Assembly: GCF_023101765.2 (NCBI RefSeq)
Contig: NC_064214.1
Coordinates: 3,726,001 to 3,790,000, forward strand
DNA from: Spodoptera frugiperda
Taxonomy: Eukaryota; Arthropoda; Insecta; Lepidoptera; Noctuidae
Direction of reading: 5' to 3'
Length of the DNA stretch: 64,000 bases
Shown: piece after piece, positions 33,734 through 47,710 of the stretch
Layout of the letters: every line of letters begins with the position of its first letter
Position numbering within the stretch: the stretch's first letter is position 1
Notes under the pieces: model-generated
Seen by the model: the letters and a program-made list of their open reading frames with translations, nothing else
Told to the model about the DNA's origin: nothing
Database searches by the model: none
Position numbers and translations under genes: made by a program

Positions 33734-36700
33734 ATGTGCAGGTGTATTTCTTTATAATGTTTGTGGTGGTGCTATAAGGATGTCACATTGGTTGATGTAA
33801 ATTAGTTTAGATTTTTGGTAGGTAAGAAGAGATGGTGTTTAAGGTGGTTTTTAGCCTCCAAAGAATACTATTTCTTATTAGAAAAATAGGAGGAGGAAGG
33901 TGTGTTTGAGAAACTACATTCTTGTATTTGTTTTAACATTTATTACGAAGTCATTCGTTCAGTTAAATAAAGATTCATGTCATTAACTACATTTATTTCA
34001 TCTGAGACATCGTTTCAATAGCTTAAGCTCAAAACTTCCTGCGGACTGCCTAGCGGGTTATCGACTCTGAGACTCCCTTATACCACGCCCAAAGCGGGAG
34101 TAGTCATTAGATGATTTCACCCCCACAAAAAAAAAGGTCAAAACTTTCCACCCGCCTGTATATCCTAAGTACATGTATTTGAAGAAGCACAGCGCACATC
34201 GCAGCAACACCCTATTTATCATCTTGTGTCCAGTATTTGGTATTCATAGTAACACAAACATTGGCTGCAGTACGCGAGCTCCACTCGACAATGATCGGTG
34301 TATAAAAAGCCCGTGTTTAGCTTGATAACAACGGTGTCATAGAAACCTCTTTAGATATTTTAATCGTAGGGCTTTGTGATCGCCATGGTGGTCCGTTGTC
34401 GATCTATAAACATTGTGATGTTGCATGATTCTGATTCGTGTTTAGGTAGGTAAATAAATTGTGATGTAACAAGAATTGAGATCAGAACTGTTCGATTTCA
34501 GGAGCATGCAAATATTTTTAAATCTTTCGTTTTGGAATTATTGTTCCCATATTTCAATGTAAAGTACCTACGATTGCTACGTAGTAACTACGTTTTATAG
34601 AATTATTCTAATGTAAAATCTAATTCGTAATTACCGTTATTGTATAAACGGCAAAAAACGTGATGTAGTGCAGAAAATAACATATCAATAACATCGGAAA
34701 AGATAGTGACTTTAGATGATGAATGCTAATAAACGAACTCGATACTTTCCCCAATCTTAATAAAACGCAAATTGCGCCCTCATAATATCAGCATTCGTGG
34801 GGCTTGCTTCGTCGGTCGCATCGCTCGCTCGCGCCGGCCGCGCCGCGCCACAATTAAATATGTCCACGCCACCGACTCTGAATACAACACACGCCAGTGC
34901 ACCGCACGCCACGTTATTTTATTCACTAACATTTTATTTTGCACGATTTGTATGTGATTCGTTATTTTGTTCCGCAACCGTTGAGCCGGAAAACGCGTGA
35001 CGTATTGCATTCAGTATTGTGGAATTTTGTACACCAGTAATCAAGTTATGGAGTAATGTTTTGTTAGATTTATGCTAACTTCTGTACGTGGAATGGGAAA
35101 TATGAAATATTGTTATTTTATTTTGTTGTTTATGTGGAAAACAGAGGTTCAGATAATGTCTAAATCTAGAACAAAATAAAATTAATGCACCTGTGCATGA
35201 AATTATGAAAATTCAACATGATTGATTATATTTTAGTTGACTAGTCCGCATAAGAAGCTGAGTGGTGGTAACTTGTCGTATGATCAGTAGATAAATAGAA
35301 ATAATATCTACAGAAGAAAATAAGCCTCTGATACGAACTGAATTAATAAATATTGACGACAAACAGTATTACGGTACTTTAATTATTATCCTAATGAGTT
35401 TTTAACGTGATTAGTGATTACAAGAATATATTTATTACATACATAGTTTCTTCAAAAAGAGGTAAGGCTTACAACTAATCTTATTATTTTACTTCTTACT
35501 TACGTGTTTGATACTCAATTACGTGTTTGATGTCGAAACGGCTGAAGGGATCAAGATGAAATTTGGAACAGGGGTAGATTATGGTTAGGAATAACGCATG
35601 GGCTACTTTTTATTACACGGCGAAGGCGAAGGGCGAAGCCTCTGACAAAAGCTAGTTAAATAAAAGGCCTACAACTACTTTTCATTAATTTTATCAGACC
35701 TATTTTAGGCAAACATTTTGTTCCTAAATTGCCCGTTCTATCAGCAATATTCCCATGATTGTTACCAACAATTCACAGGAACCAATTGAAGAGTATCACA
35801 TTGTATTTGCGCAGTAAACACATACATCTGCCGGGTGTCGTATGCCCTGTTTCCGTGAACCCTTGCTTCAAGGAACACGAGTGCGAATCCATGGGCGGTC
35901 CACTCCACTCTGTTTGTTTTGCTGGTGTTTAAACTTTAAACTGACGAGTGGCGCCCTCTGCATTATTTGTACAAGATGTTGACCGCCCTATATCGCGATG
36001 GCAGTGTCAACTGTTGTTTGGTTTGGTCTATGTAAGGAAATAGATGCTCCTGGGTTAGTGTTAGGTACTAAGTGGAGAGGTCGTTATGTAAAACAAAAGC
36101 GTCATCTTACAGAAGCTCAAGACAAAGTGGAAATACTGTCTTTTACCTACATTAATAAGTACTTAATTAGTCATTAAATATTCAGATACGTATAAAACAT
36201 TATCGTATGCATAATATTCTGTATATCATAAGCATAAGGTCATTCCAAAAATTATAGCTTTCAAATTTAATTGGGTAGAGTGGTGTAATTAGCTGTAAGA
36301 CCTGAGTTGTTTGCCTTTACATCAAAGGCAAAATAATAATTGGTTCAGTTGTTTACGAAACAAATTATCGTTGTAAACCTTGTTAAGGAGTTTCGTCTGA
36401 AAAACGTTTGTTAAGAACTTTCTAAAGAAATGTCGATATTGTTACTTATAAAGGCGTTCATTCATTAAAAATCCAACACAAAACACAATGTTGTCAATCA
36501 ACGAGTCGATGATTTGTTATAAAAATAGTGTGAGAGCGCGGGGGGCGCGCAGACGCACCCATTCACCTTGCTCAGCGAATCACACGCATTAACACGTATT
36601 AGGCCGGCGCCCTTTATCCCGGCGCACTGCCACGCAAAATACTACACTTTCCTTTTTACTGTTTATTGTTATCGTTTGTTTCGAGTCGCAAACCGTCCGC

Positions 36701-38645
36701 GCACAATGCGCCCGCCGACACGGCTCGGTAAACGCTTTCAAGTGTCCAAAAGCGGTAATTTGCTTCATTCGCTCATTGTTGACGCTAAAAGTCGGCCTTT
36801 GTCGACACTTGACGGAATTGGGAGCGTTTAGATTCGAGCGGGCAATTCGCGGAGAGTGGACGCGTTTTATCGCCAGCCGAACATCCCGGTCACTCTACCC
36901 TCTCTCACCTCAATGGCTGCCTAATGGAAGCTTTCAGCTCGTGTTTGAAAAGGTTTTTTCTCTTTTAAATAACGTACCTATATGTAACACTTGCTACGAT
37001 AGAGTAGTTTTTACATAAAAATCGCAATATTTTAAAAAGCATATTTGATATTTTAAGCGGGTTGGTGGCCAAACGCAGATTTATCAACGTTAAAAAAAGC
37101 AACCCAACAAAATATAACTATACCTATTTATAGAACAATGAACATAAGAATGCCACGAATGCGTTTTAAAACTGAATGAGTGTGGGATAGCGGACAATCT
37201 ACTTAGTTAAACGTTACATCAGGATTAGGGGAAAGGGAAGCCCTCTGGGGATTGTTATATCAATAATAAAGTTAGTACGTATCAACATGCTTCAATAAAG
37301 ATCATTCATCTGTTACGCCGCCGAATATGATAACTAGCAATCATAATCAAAGTTATAAATTCCAAAATGGTCCTGACTGTTTAGGTATCACATCGTTCAA
37401 ATATAAAACAATAAAGGCATCAAGTAGGGGCTCGTGCTACGTTCGTTAGTGCTCGTCGGTGGGGCCCGACGCTCGCTTGGGCCCCTGCGCCCGACGCCCG
37501 CGAGGGGCCATTACGTCCCATTTACATGCGTTTACAGGCTCCGACGGCCCCCGTTGCCGCTCATTGGATTACTTGTATCGACGCTGTCCGATTAGACTTG
37601 ATTAGTCGAAGAACGTTGTCAAACTATGCAGATGGTCGATGTTTAGGTATTTTAGATGTAGCTTAGGACTTAGGTAGTTATGTTTGGTTCTACTATTTAT
37701 AATAGAATTAATATAAAATCACACCGTAAAGGGTAGGCAGAATTACTCACTTTCAATGTAACACTGACTTTTCTCCGGTAATGTTATGTTATGAGCTTGA
37801 CTTAGATAATATAATAGAGGGTGAGATTATTAAGAGAGGTCATTTTTTTATATAGATAATGATAGTCTCCTCGTTAGCATACAGACAGGTAAATTAAATT
37901 GTTAGTGTTTGTAGTTAAGAATTGTATAAGAAAATATGATGTAACCATATCGGCACTGCAAATCGGTGGTTTATTTCGTTCCATTAATTAAAGTAGGTAC
38001 ATTTTTGGTTTTTAGTATATTTCTACAACGTGATAATAACCACTCGAAAAAACTTGTGGTGTCAATAGCAATAATCCCAATATGAGTTGGACTCGGACAA
38101 TCAATGATTGCGTCACATTTAGGTAGACAAGATAAACAAAAGAAAACCGAGCCATAAATTAGTATCTGTACGCATTTTAATGTTTCATAATACACTTTGA
38201 AGTTTACCTGCAGACCGTGCCCGCAGTAAGAAACAATTGTTTAGTAATTTATTTGTCTAGACAGGGATAGAAAAAAGATAAAAAGAGCGCCACAGTTACA
38301 GTAGCCTAACAATAAGATTATGCAATATCAAAACAGAAAAACAAAAGGGGTTTATCATAACTCGCATTGTGTTAACACTAAAGGATTAAATACTAATACT
38401 GGGTTTACAAAGGAAAGGAAAACATCGCCATAAAATTATTTATGAATGATGTTATCTACGGATGATCCCTGCTTACGCCCGTACAATGGACTTGGTACAT
38501 TAGTCAGGAAGTTGACGCATTCGTCCCTTCCTTTACACCAACCTGTTTGGTTTGTAAAGCTATTGTTGCACTGATAACTGCTGATAATAGGTTCATGTTT
38601 TTGAGGAAACAGACTAAGCGCCTAGTTAAGAACTTTTTTATACTT
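33734..38645. other. Gene desert, fifth part
   Basis: No gene supported. It holds a family-B retroposon (34,037-34,138), a repeat fragment at about 35,540-35,660 of the kind also seen at 43,090, and GC-rich unique-looking blocks at 34,790-34,990, 36,530-36,910 and 37,430-37,610. Short ORFs within those blocks overlap on both strands and look like by-products of high GC. Confidence 0.4.
34037..34138 (+). repeat. SINE-like retroposon, family B, copy 3 (diverged)
   Basis: The copy keeps actctgagactcccttatac, gcgggagtagtcattagatg and an A run after ccccc, but has lost the 5' blocks found at 28,190. Confidence 0.6.
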
Positions 38646-38790
38646 ATTAGGATGGCGTTTGGCCACCATCTCGCCTGGTAAGCGATGATGTGGCCGACGA
38701 TGGAGCACGCCTCTCTATGAGCAACCTGTTCACTCGGGACTTGAAGACACCCAAGTTATAATTTGTAGGAAACACAGTGTACCAATACAG
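38646..38790 (+). repeat. Dispersed repeat copy (gcgacgtttggc family)
   Basis: It contains tttggccaccatctcgcctg, gcgatgatgtggcc and gagcaacctgttcactcggg, matching the order of blocks at 25,112. Confidence 0.7.
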
Positions 38791-39598
38791 ACATACCAAT
38801 CCCAAATTTGTACGTCCTATGAAATGGATCGTCCCGCCGTGTGGTGCCACAGAAGAGAATACACTGGCAATTACCTCTATTTGCTTAGGTATCTTAAAAT
38901 ACAACTAATTTGTTATACATTTGTTAGAGAAAGGGCAGCAGCGCTTTCTGATACATTAGAATCTTTTAAAGTGCGATCTCAACCTCTTGTATATAAGACA
39001 ACAATAGAAAACATATTGTGTTTCGTGTGGATCCGCGTTCCAGCACACGAACGGTAAAACCCGTTGCCCAAGTGTGGAGCTTGTGGCAAATCCTCTGATG
39101 TAAAAATAATCCAGCAGTTCATCAAACTGTTGATGTTATGGTTAATTACATATAGAGAATTGATTGTAATTCCGATTGTGTGCAATGAGAACGATTTTAA
39201 TGTAAAAGTGAAATGAAGGAAACTAGCCACAATAGTGCAAGTAACGTAACATCTAGATAGCTTATATCTGGCCGCCTCAGCTAGGGAGATATGATGCTAT
39301 CCGATATGACAGTTATATGTATAAGGAACTAGATAATAATATATGAAGCACTTCACATTTAATATTTAATATAATATATCCCATCAAAAACATCCTGTAA
39401 AAAACCCAAGTCTCGCAGTTCAGTCTTTCTACCGTCAAAAGTTGTGAGATCCATGTAATACCAAGTCGGTTAATCTATTTAGTGTCTACTTGAAGGACCT
39501 TCTGTCTTAAGTTATTACATAAGTTATTATCATGCCAATATTAAAAATATTTAACGTTTTAAACAAATAGATCGATTTGGACATCGCTTGATTTGATT

Positions 39599-41252
39599 AT
39601 CAGTTTTAATCCGTTCGAAACATACTTAAAAGGAAATAGGTATATAATCGCGTGTACTTCTGAATGCTCCGTAATTATCACACATCACAATTATTCAATT
39701 TGTTTTCAGCTTTCCAAGTGCGGCTTTTGTGTAAAATTTAAATATTTTTTCTGGATTAAGGTCTCGAGCTGGTTGAAATATCGGAATAAAAATTAACCGA
39801 CTAATTACATAGTCTTTAAAATAATTTATCAGAAATTTTGAAGGTCATGTTGGGCTTTTACAATGTTTTAGACAAACATATTTTTTGTAGAGCCTTGATT
39901 ATTTAGTATAGATTTGTTTTAATAACTTCCTACCAACCACCAACTGCGATAAATAACATTGTAATCAACAATATACACATACAATGTACTTACTTACAAC
40001 TCATTTGCAAGGCACAGTTTGTTTGGCTAACCACAGAGGCAACGGAATCGCAAATTCGTAGCATGAGCGTGGTGTCAAGATATCGACAGTAAATTACAGG
40101 CTTGTGGGCACGTCCGTCTGTCCGTCCGATTTGATTGACATCGAATCAGAACGGACGGCGGCTTAATTAAATAACTAAGTACCATTAAAGTAAGGTGTGA
40201 GTAAGTAGCTGATACTTTGTAGTGGTATGCAGTTTATATTTTAGTTTGATGAATGTTTATACAGGTTTGGTGCTTTATCCACAACCGAATTATAGGGGGT
40301 CGAAAAAGGCCCGAATTGCTTCGAGAAAAGGATGGTACGGCCGTGCCGCTTTTTTTTTGCTCGACTTGGCGGGCACTGCCGTGCCCCCAGATGAAGATTC
40401 CCGCACGGAGCAACTCTGTGTGATCCACAAATTGTTGTTTCGGGTCTGGGTGTCATGTGCATGTGAACTTGTATGTTTGTAAACAAATTCACGATACAGG
40501 AGAAAATATTAGTGGACTATGCATAAAGAAAAAAAAATGTATGTACCTACATGTAATCTTTGTAAAAACATGTAATGTACTTTGAACGGGCATCCATTCA
40601 GTTTTAATCCGTTCGAAACATACTTAAAAGGAAATAGGTATATAACTGTGTACTTCTGAATGCTCCGTAATTATCACACATCACAATTATTAAATACCTA
40701 CCCAGCTTTCCGATTGCGGCTTTGCCTGCGTGGAATTTGGAACATTTTTCTGGATTAAGGTCTCGAGCTGGTTGAAATATCGGAATAAAAAGTAATTCTA
40801 ACTATGTTAGTCTTTAAAATAATTATATCAGTTTTTTAAAGGTCATGTTAAGCACCTATTTAATGCAAGCAAACAATTTTTTATATCATATATTATGTAT
40901 TAAAAAGTATAGATTTGTTTTAATAACTTCCTATTCGATAAAAATCGATAATACATTCAACAACAATATACACATACAATGTATTTACTTACAACTCATT
41001 TGCAAGGCACAGTTTGTTTGGCTAACCACAGAGGCAACGGAATCGCAAATTCGTAGCATGAGCGTGGTGTCAAGATATCGACAGTAAATTACAGGTTGTG
41101 GGCACGTCCTCTGTCCGTCCGATTTGATTGACATCGAAAGAACACGGCGGCTTAATTAAATAACTAAGTACCATTAAAGTAAGGTGTGAGTAAGTAGCTG
41201 ATACTTTGTAGTGGTATGCAGTTTATATTTTAGTTTGATGAATGTTTATACT
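39599..41252 (+). repeat. Direct duplication, period about 990-1000 bp
   Basis: The segment 39,601 to about 40,255 recurs at 40,599 to about 41,251 (for example cagttttaatccgttcgaaa at 39,601 and 40,599; gtaagtagctgatactttgt at 40,201 and 41,190). The offset falls from 998 to 989 because of small indels. The copies are separated by 343 bp of unrelated sequence (40,256-40,598). Both copies are non-coding. Confidence 0.9.
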
Positions 41253-42004
41253 GGGTGGTTTGGTAGAATCAATGCAAGAATTAATGCACTTGAGTCTGAC
41301 CTAGGTGGATATGTGTGGTTGATAAATAACTTCGTAGAATGTTGTCGTAATAGTAAAAACATCTTTTATACATCTTTTCTTATCTTTTATAACATATCTG
41401 CTTACTTGGAATTAACATTATGAGTCTATGACGTAACATGTCCACTGTTGAAAGAATTCTTCTAATCGATCAAGTAGTGTTAAAATCTATTCAATTCAAT
41501 GCAAAGTGCTACAAACAAAACATATAAATAAACAAATCTTATCTTTTCGTCTTGAATTCCCACGGTTGCTCTGCGTCGACTTATAAAATACATAGGAACA
41601 TACATTAATCTCATGTCATACAATTTGCATCCAACTATATACAGTCATATAAGACTATATAATAGTTCTAAAACATCGAATCAATTAAAAAAATATCATT
41701 TTAAGTATCTTTTAAGCAGTAAATTCTCCAATGAACCACAAAAGCTAGAAATAAAGGCACAAAAGAAAGGCTTTGTGTGAAACAAACCGATAGCTAGTTC
41801 ACATAATAATTAGGTAATAATACTTCCTAACTGAGGAATGTAAGCATGGCGCTATTTCACGTAAAAATCACACATCTTTAAATACTTGAAGATTGCATTA
41901 CATTAATGACCTCAAAGATTACGTATATTTTTAAGAACTCATGGTAATAGCTATGTATAATTCTCCTTTTAACGATTTATACGTTGGCGTTGTCTTTATT
42001 CGAG

Positions 42005-42096
42005 TTTTTTTTTTATGGAATAGGGGGCAAACGAGCATATGGGTCACCTGATGGTAAGCGATCAGCGCCACCCATGGACACCCGCAACACCAGAGT
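42005..42096 (-). repeat. Poly(A)-tailed retroposon fragment, family A, minus copy
   Basis: On the minus strand it reads gcgctgatcgcttaccatca, gtttgccccctattccat and a run of ten A residues. It is the clearest copy of the family at 16,261 and 57,888. Confidence 0.75.
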
Positions 42097-42177
42097 TAAT
42101 TATAGTTAAAACTGCGAGATGATATCGACAGAACATCCTCAATATTTTCGGTGACATTTCTACGATTCCCAAGTGTG

Positions 42178-42210
42178 GGAATTATGATAAGGAAGACTTA
42201 TCATAATTCC
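42178..42210. repeat. Perfect 14-bp-stem hairpin
   Basis: GGAATTATGATAAG (42,178-42,191) and its exact reverse complement (42,197-42,210) are separated by five bases. It lies between two retroposon fragments. Confidence 0.85.
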
Positions 42211-42227
42211 ATGAGGACTTAGTACAC

Positions 42228-42400
42228 CGACTTTTTTTTTTGAGGGGGAATATCATGCAATGATTTCTCTCGTCAAGATGAGGCGAGAGGGAGTGTCAGA
42301 CTCTTACTGACTAAAAGCTACCCCGTTCCTACTTCTGCTTGTCGAGCCGGAGCCCCGGTAAGCCTGCTAAGTAGTCCGTAGCTCCGTTTGTACACCGTTG
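42228..42400 (-). repeat. SINE-like retroposon, family B, minus copy
   Basis: Reading the minus strand gives cggggctccggctcgacaag, ggtagcttttagtcagtaag and gagtctgacactccctctcg, then an A-rich end (T run at 42,233-42,241). It matches the copy at 28,190. Confidence 0.75.
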
Positions 42401-43089
42401 GACTTAATTCGGCTGATGCTAATGAATCATTAGTACTTATAGACGGAGAAAAGGTACATCCCCATTGGCAATGACATCACATTACGTCATCACCATTAAT
42501 AACCATTTTCATAATAAGGTATGAATAGGTAAAGAAATATTTATTTTGTGTTATTATTAATGATACTGATAGTGCAATTACGGTGAATTTAATTTAACTG
42601 TACTACTTTTGTTAAACCACTGATGAGTAACTTTATATCTACCTACTTATAACTTTTAATTTATGAATGTACCTAATTCCAGTTTGTTTTAAATAGTACA
42701 ATGAATCTTTATGAGGAAAAGAACTGCATTGTATAATCGAATTAATAAATATTATAAAATTTGAAATAAAATTTCAATTAAATTTAATTTTAAATAATTA
42801 CATGTGACTCTATTAATTAACATACCTTTATATGTATATATATCATTTATATTTTATCCGGTTTACCTACCTCAACCTTATTGTATATACGAGTATTATT
42901 AATTAGTATATACGACGGATAACAGATTTAAAAATACTGTTTATTTGCTAACATAAGGTTATTTTATATAACGAATGTTGATGCGATTTTTCCTACGTAC
43001 GTACATCGTACGTACTTAATTACTTATAAAAAAACTTCTTTAAGTTTCATCAAGATAATTTCATTATATATAAATAAATTATCTACTAC

Positions 43090-43268
43090 ATACTAGATTT
43101 TGCCAGCAGCTACGTCCGCGTTCTCGTGATATAAAATGTAGCCTGTGTTATGCCAGACTATAATCTATCTCTGTTCCAAATTACATCCCGATCCTTTTAT
43201 TCGTTTTGACGTGATTGAGTTACAAACATACACACTAACTTTCGCTTTTATAACATTAGTATGATATT
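43090..43268 (-). repeat. Dispersed retroposon fragment, family E
   Basis: The blocks gctacgtccgcgttctcgtg, ctatctctgttccaaattac and gtgattgagttacaaacata ending in ataacattagta recur in part, inverted, at 7208-7290 and 35,540-35,660. I recall such blocks as common in moth genomes. Confidence 0.55.
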
Positions 43269-46200
43269 AATTAGTAAGATAGTAAAATACTAACTGCCGT
43301 ACTCAGAGTCATTTAATGGTTACTTAACCCAATCCTTAGCAATTGTTTTCAGAACAAAATCGTTACTAAGGAATAGTTTAAGTTTTTTCAAAATATTAAG
43401 CAATATTTCCTAAGATTTAAACCACGATACCAATCATACAACAACAGGTAATTTCAATGACAGTAAACCGTGAGAAAGCAGAAATTGGCAAATGTAACAA
43501 TTGGCAATGATAACATCAAGATGTGGGATCTCATCGCACGAATGTGACACCCCTGCTTATACCCTTTAGACGAGATATATGAGAACCTTCGTTATCTATA
43601 GATCTCATCACTTTCTTTTTCCAAAATACCTAAAGTTAGGGTAATTACCAGGAATTTATAGTAGCAAAAACGAAATACCATATTTGTCATCAACACCTAT
43701 TGTTTTAAAAAAATCAATGTTAATCAACTTCAATTTTGTTTCTACGTATTTTTGATCGAATTAAAAAAGGAGGTTCTCAGTTTGAATTCCTATGTATGTA
43801 TGTTCTATGTATGTGTGTGTTTGTCCGCTATTACCTCGCAATTGGCTGGACCACTTCTGATGCGGCCGGATTTGATTTTGTCAAAAAATTGCTTTTATTA
43901 ATTAACTTTGTCAAAAAGTGTTTGTTACACTGTGCTTTTTATTAATTTAAAACTTAGATAAACTATGTTGTAGGACATAAATTACCATTTAGTTACATGA
44001 CGTGAATAATGAAAAAATCTACAAAATATTTCCTTTGAATCAACGCGTAAAATACTAACCAAGATTATATTGGTCCACACCTAAAAAACCATTAAAAACA
44101 ATAAGGTAGCGGACTAATTTTTAATGTCCGACTAATCGATTAATTAAAAGTATTGATTTAGTACCTTTTCGTTTTTTTTCAATAAACTTCGGCGTGTTTT
44201 GATGCAAGATATCACATGATGTCATTATGTACGTAGAAGTAATAATAATGAACAAATGACATGGTCTTCTAACTTAAATTTGCTTTATCTTTTCGATTAA
44301 CATTTATATTTTTTTATGCCCATTTTTTCTACAACGCGTATAGGTCTTAATCTTGGTATAAAGCAACCTTATTCAATATATCTTACATCTTTACTATAAA
44401 TATTGTGTTCAAAATTCAAAACTTGATAAAAACATATTATTTTAACATTATTGAATATTATTTAAACACAGAAAACCTACAAAATTCCTGCTGCAAAAAA
44501 TTGCAATTATCGAATATCATTTTCGAATCACTATGTTTTGGTAATCAAAGGCCCAATAACATCATCATTTCATTCCAAAATATTGATACAATTATTATTC
44601 CTTTTTATTTTATTCCTTTCTCACGTTAAAAATAGTGTAAAAATCGTCTCAGTTCTGAATGGCGACGGTAGACAGGTGAAACAATGAACATTGTCGTGGG
44701 AACAATACCTAAAGAAATTGTTAGCAATTTTTAACAAGATAGGTACTAAAGCACTATATCTGTGAAGTTTTTTCTCACAAACCCAGCTGTCACAGGCCTA
44801 ATGAGTTAGGTAATTGAGACTTATTTTTTTTATAACGCTTCATGCACAAGAACGTGTATATAAGGGATCAATGCTGGGAGCAATGAACTTGTACCTATAT
44901 ACATCAATGCATGTGATGTCATATTTTTTTTCAGATTAGGTAATTATGAGGTAAAATTATTTATTAACATAAGTTTGTATAATGTTTCATGAAACCGATT
45001 TAACTTTATTATGATTCATTTATTATCGTGGAATTCTTTGTTTTTAACTTGTTTCGTAACACAAACTAGTTTTTACTCACGGCGTTTTCGTACTTCCAGC
45101 CATAAATAAAGTTTCAAGAACATTGGTTAAGTAGATAAAACGTAAAAAGGTAATAAACAAACTAACTTTTACATTTATAGTTAGGATGACTAAGTCAGTG
45201 CATTCTCTTTACCTGTCTACAGTGAATACTATCTGACGATCACTCTTTAGTGACCCGAAAATGGCAAACCCCTTTTATCTATAATTACAAATAAACTGTT
45301 TATTTTTAATCTATTATTGTAAAAGTAAATCAAGTATGAAAATGTTTCGAAATTGTCCCATAAATAAAAAAAAAATATACCTAAAATCATCTAAAATCAT
45401 CAATCATCATCAACCATTAGTACGCGTGCCATTGATGGCACGCAGTACAATTGTACCTACATAAGATTACGTAATAAACATTTTTCTTTTTTTGCATTTT
45501 TTTATTACTCTTTTCAATATATTTGGATATTAAATAAAAAAAATGTTTAACTTATTTTATTTTTTTATTAATTGTCTATTAGCATCTTTAATTTGTTTTC
45601 ATATCTATGTAGGTGTCCGTTCGCAGGTTTTATAGATATCATATATCCCTAATTCGCTAAATACGAGTATATTTTATAAAGTAATGTATGTATTTCTTTT
45701 TGTTACCTTAATAAACAAAAAATAAAACTAAATCGACAACATATAGGTTACTATATGTTGTTTGATATTAGTTATAAAAATAATTGTATAAAGTATAGGT
45801 AAGTGTGTACCAAACTGGATTATGATGATATTATTAATTACTATAATCAACACTAGGATTGTGTGGGTAAAAAATCGTGGTAAACGCCGTGGTAATTGGA
45901 TTAATATGATATTGTATATTACCTATATAAACACATGGATTGTGTGGGAAGAAGGATCCTGGGAAGCACCCTGTTCACATTTGGTAATAGCATCCAAGAG
46001 AAGCCACAGTATGTTACTAGGTTTCTAAAATTATTTCTCAGGATACAGACAGTGTTCAGGTAACAGAAAGTGATGAAATCGGTTAATGATTTTTTAAATG
46101 TTATTTTTTAGTAATGGTCTACTTTCCCATGGGAACTCTCATTCATGGTCATTTTTGACATAAGTACCTATCGTCTTACATTTGGCTAAAGTTCAGATTT

Positions 46201-46314
46201 AGGTTTTTGAAACGGTTCAGGTTTATAGTAGGTACCTATGACCACATATAATACGAGTAAAGTGGTAATAATGAAATGTAATAATTTGAGACTTATAATA
46301 ATATATGTAATTAA

Positions 46315-46510
46315 CCATATACCTCCATGGTTAAGTGGTCATAAGCGTAACTGCCGAGTTCGATTTCTGGGTCGGCCAGTGTGTAATAGTTTTTTTTTTA
46401 TTTCTATTTAAGTAACAATATGGAATTGTGCCTGAAGTACGGTAATAGCTTACCGTCTATTACATGGGACCCATAACGGTTGAAAAATATGTGTTAGGTA
46501 ATTTTATACA
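46315..46510 (+). mobile_element. tRNA-derived SINE
   Basis: The head contains an A-box-like tggttaagtggt and a B-box-like gagttcgatttc about 33 bp apart, as in a tRNA promoter, but it cannot form a full cloverleaf. The body then reads atatggaattgtgcctgaag and taccgtctattacatgggac, which I associate with lepidopteran SINE tails. Confidence 0.6.
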
Positions 46511-47710
46511 TATGTTGTGCTGCATTTTAGAGGTTAAAATGTTAATTAAAATTAAAATTTAAAATCTTTAGAATAGGTTGCAATTTTGTTTGTTAAATTT
46601 AAGTAATAAACGAAAATTTTTATATTAATTAATGATAAATGATATTTTATATCTGCAAGTTGGTTACAAGATTACACTTTTACACGTCAATCTTTGAAAT
46701 AACTAGATGAGGATAGGCTTGTCTAATTGTTATCTAACATTTTAGTAGGTAGATTGAAATTTTTTATTAATTCAACTAATTCTAAGGTCAGTAGGTCATT
46801 AGGGGCGAATTTTCAATCCTTGTTTTAGATTCATTATGAACTACTAATTTGGTTGGTTATATTTATTCATTTATTTAAAGTAAAATGCTAACTTCATACT
46901 GGTTGGTTATAATATTCCTCGAAATATTTGTCATTTTACTTACAAATGTTCCTGTCGCATTTGTGTTGAATTAAACTTCCAAAGTTAATAAATATTTTTT
47001 CTGATAGTACATTTAGTACATATTATGTCATTTGTTTTGCAATATTTGTACGAGTACGTATATTTAGGTAGCTTTATGTATGAATTAGTCGAAACATTGA
47101 GGTAATGCGACCGCATGTGGGTAATTTAAGAATTAATTACTCATCGGGTTATCTGTAGCGTGAGTGTTTACGTCGCGGTCGATTCATTCATTAAATAAAA
47201 CATTTCATTATATATTATAATTTCTATTTATTCGGAGATTTTTATAGAATTTTTATTTTTATTGATTAATGTCCTCTAGTAAATAAACAACAGTATGTTT
47301 ACACGTCATTAACAACGAAGAGTAGACAACACTTTACGTATTTACAAATAAAACTAAGAGACTATCTACATAGCTTGGTCGTTCTCAGACTTTATCAATA
47401 AATCGCTTAATATATCAACTATCACTGGTCTACATATACAGTTTAAGTAGAATTAATATTATAAATTTAATTTATACAATAATTTACACTTATAGTAAGA
47501 TAAGATTATAGACGATAAACGAAGATCACAAGAAAGAAAGGAAACAGAGAAAGAAGAAATTCGAAAGAAAAGAGTTCAACGCGCCTACACAGTGTTGTAT
47601 AAGAATATTAGGTATAATAATATAGATTTATAAATGAAGATATCACTAGGCAACGATAACGTAACGTAATGGTTATTTAATACTGGGTATGCACACTATA
47701 CGCACAGCGT

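Larger units (their letters stand above)
41253..47226. other. Gene desert, sixth part
   Basis: Very AT-rich. No gene supported. It includes two adjacent inverted retroposon fragments (42,005-42,096 and 42,228-42,400), a repeat at 43,090-43,268, a small palindrome of acgtac words at 42,993-43,015, a perfect 8-bp-stem hairpin at 45,424-45,443 and a tRNA-derived SINE at 46,315-46,510. Confidence 0.4.

Noticed and set aside
36568..37018. ORFs of 80-87 codons in the GC-rich block
   Set aside because: Overlapping frames with no domain or codon signal; a consequence of locally high GC.
46315..46390. A functional tRNA gene
   Set aside because: A and B box words are present but no complete cloverleaf forms, and the following body matches a SINE.
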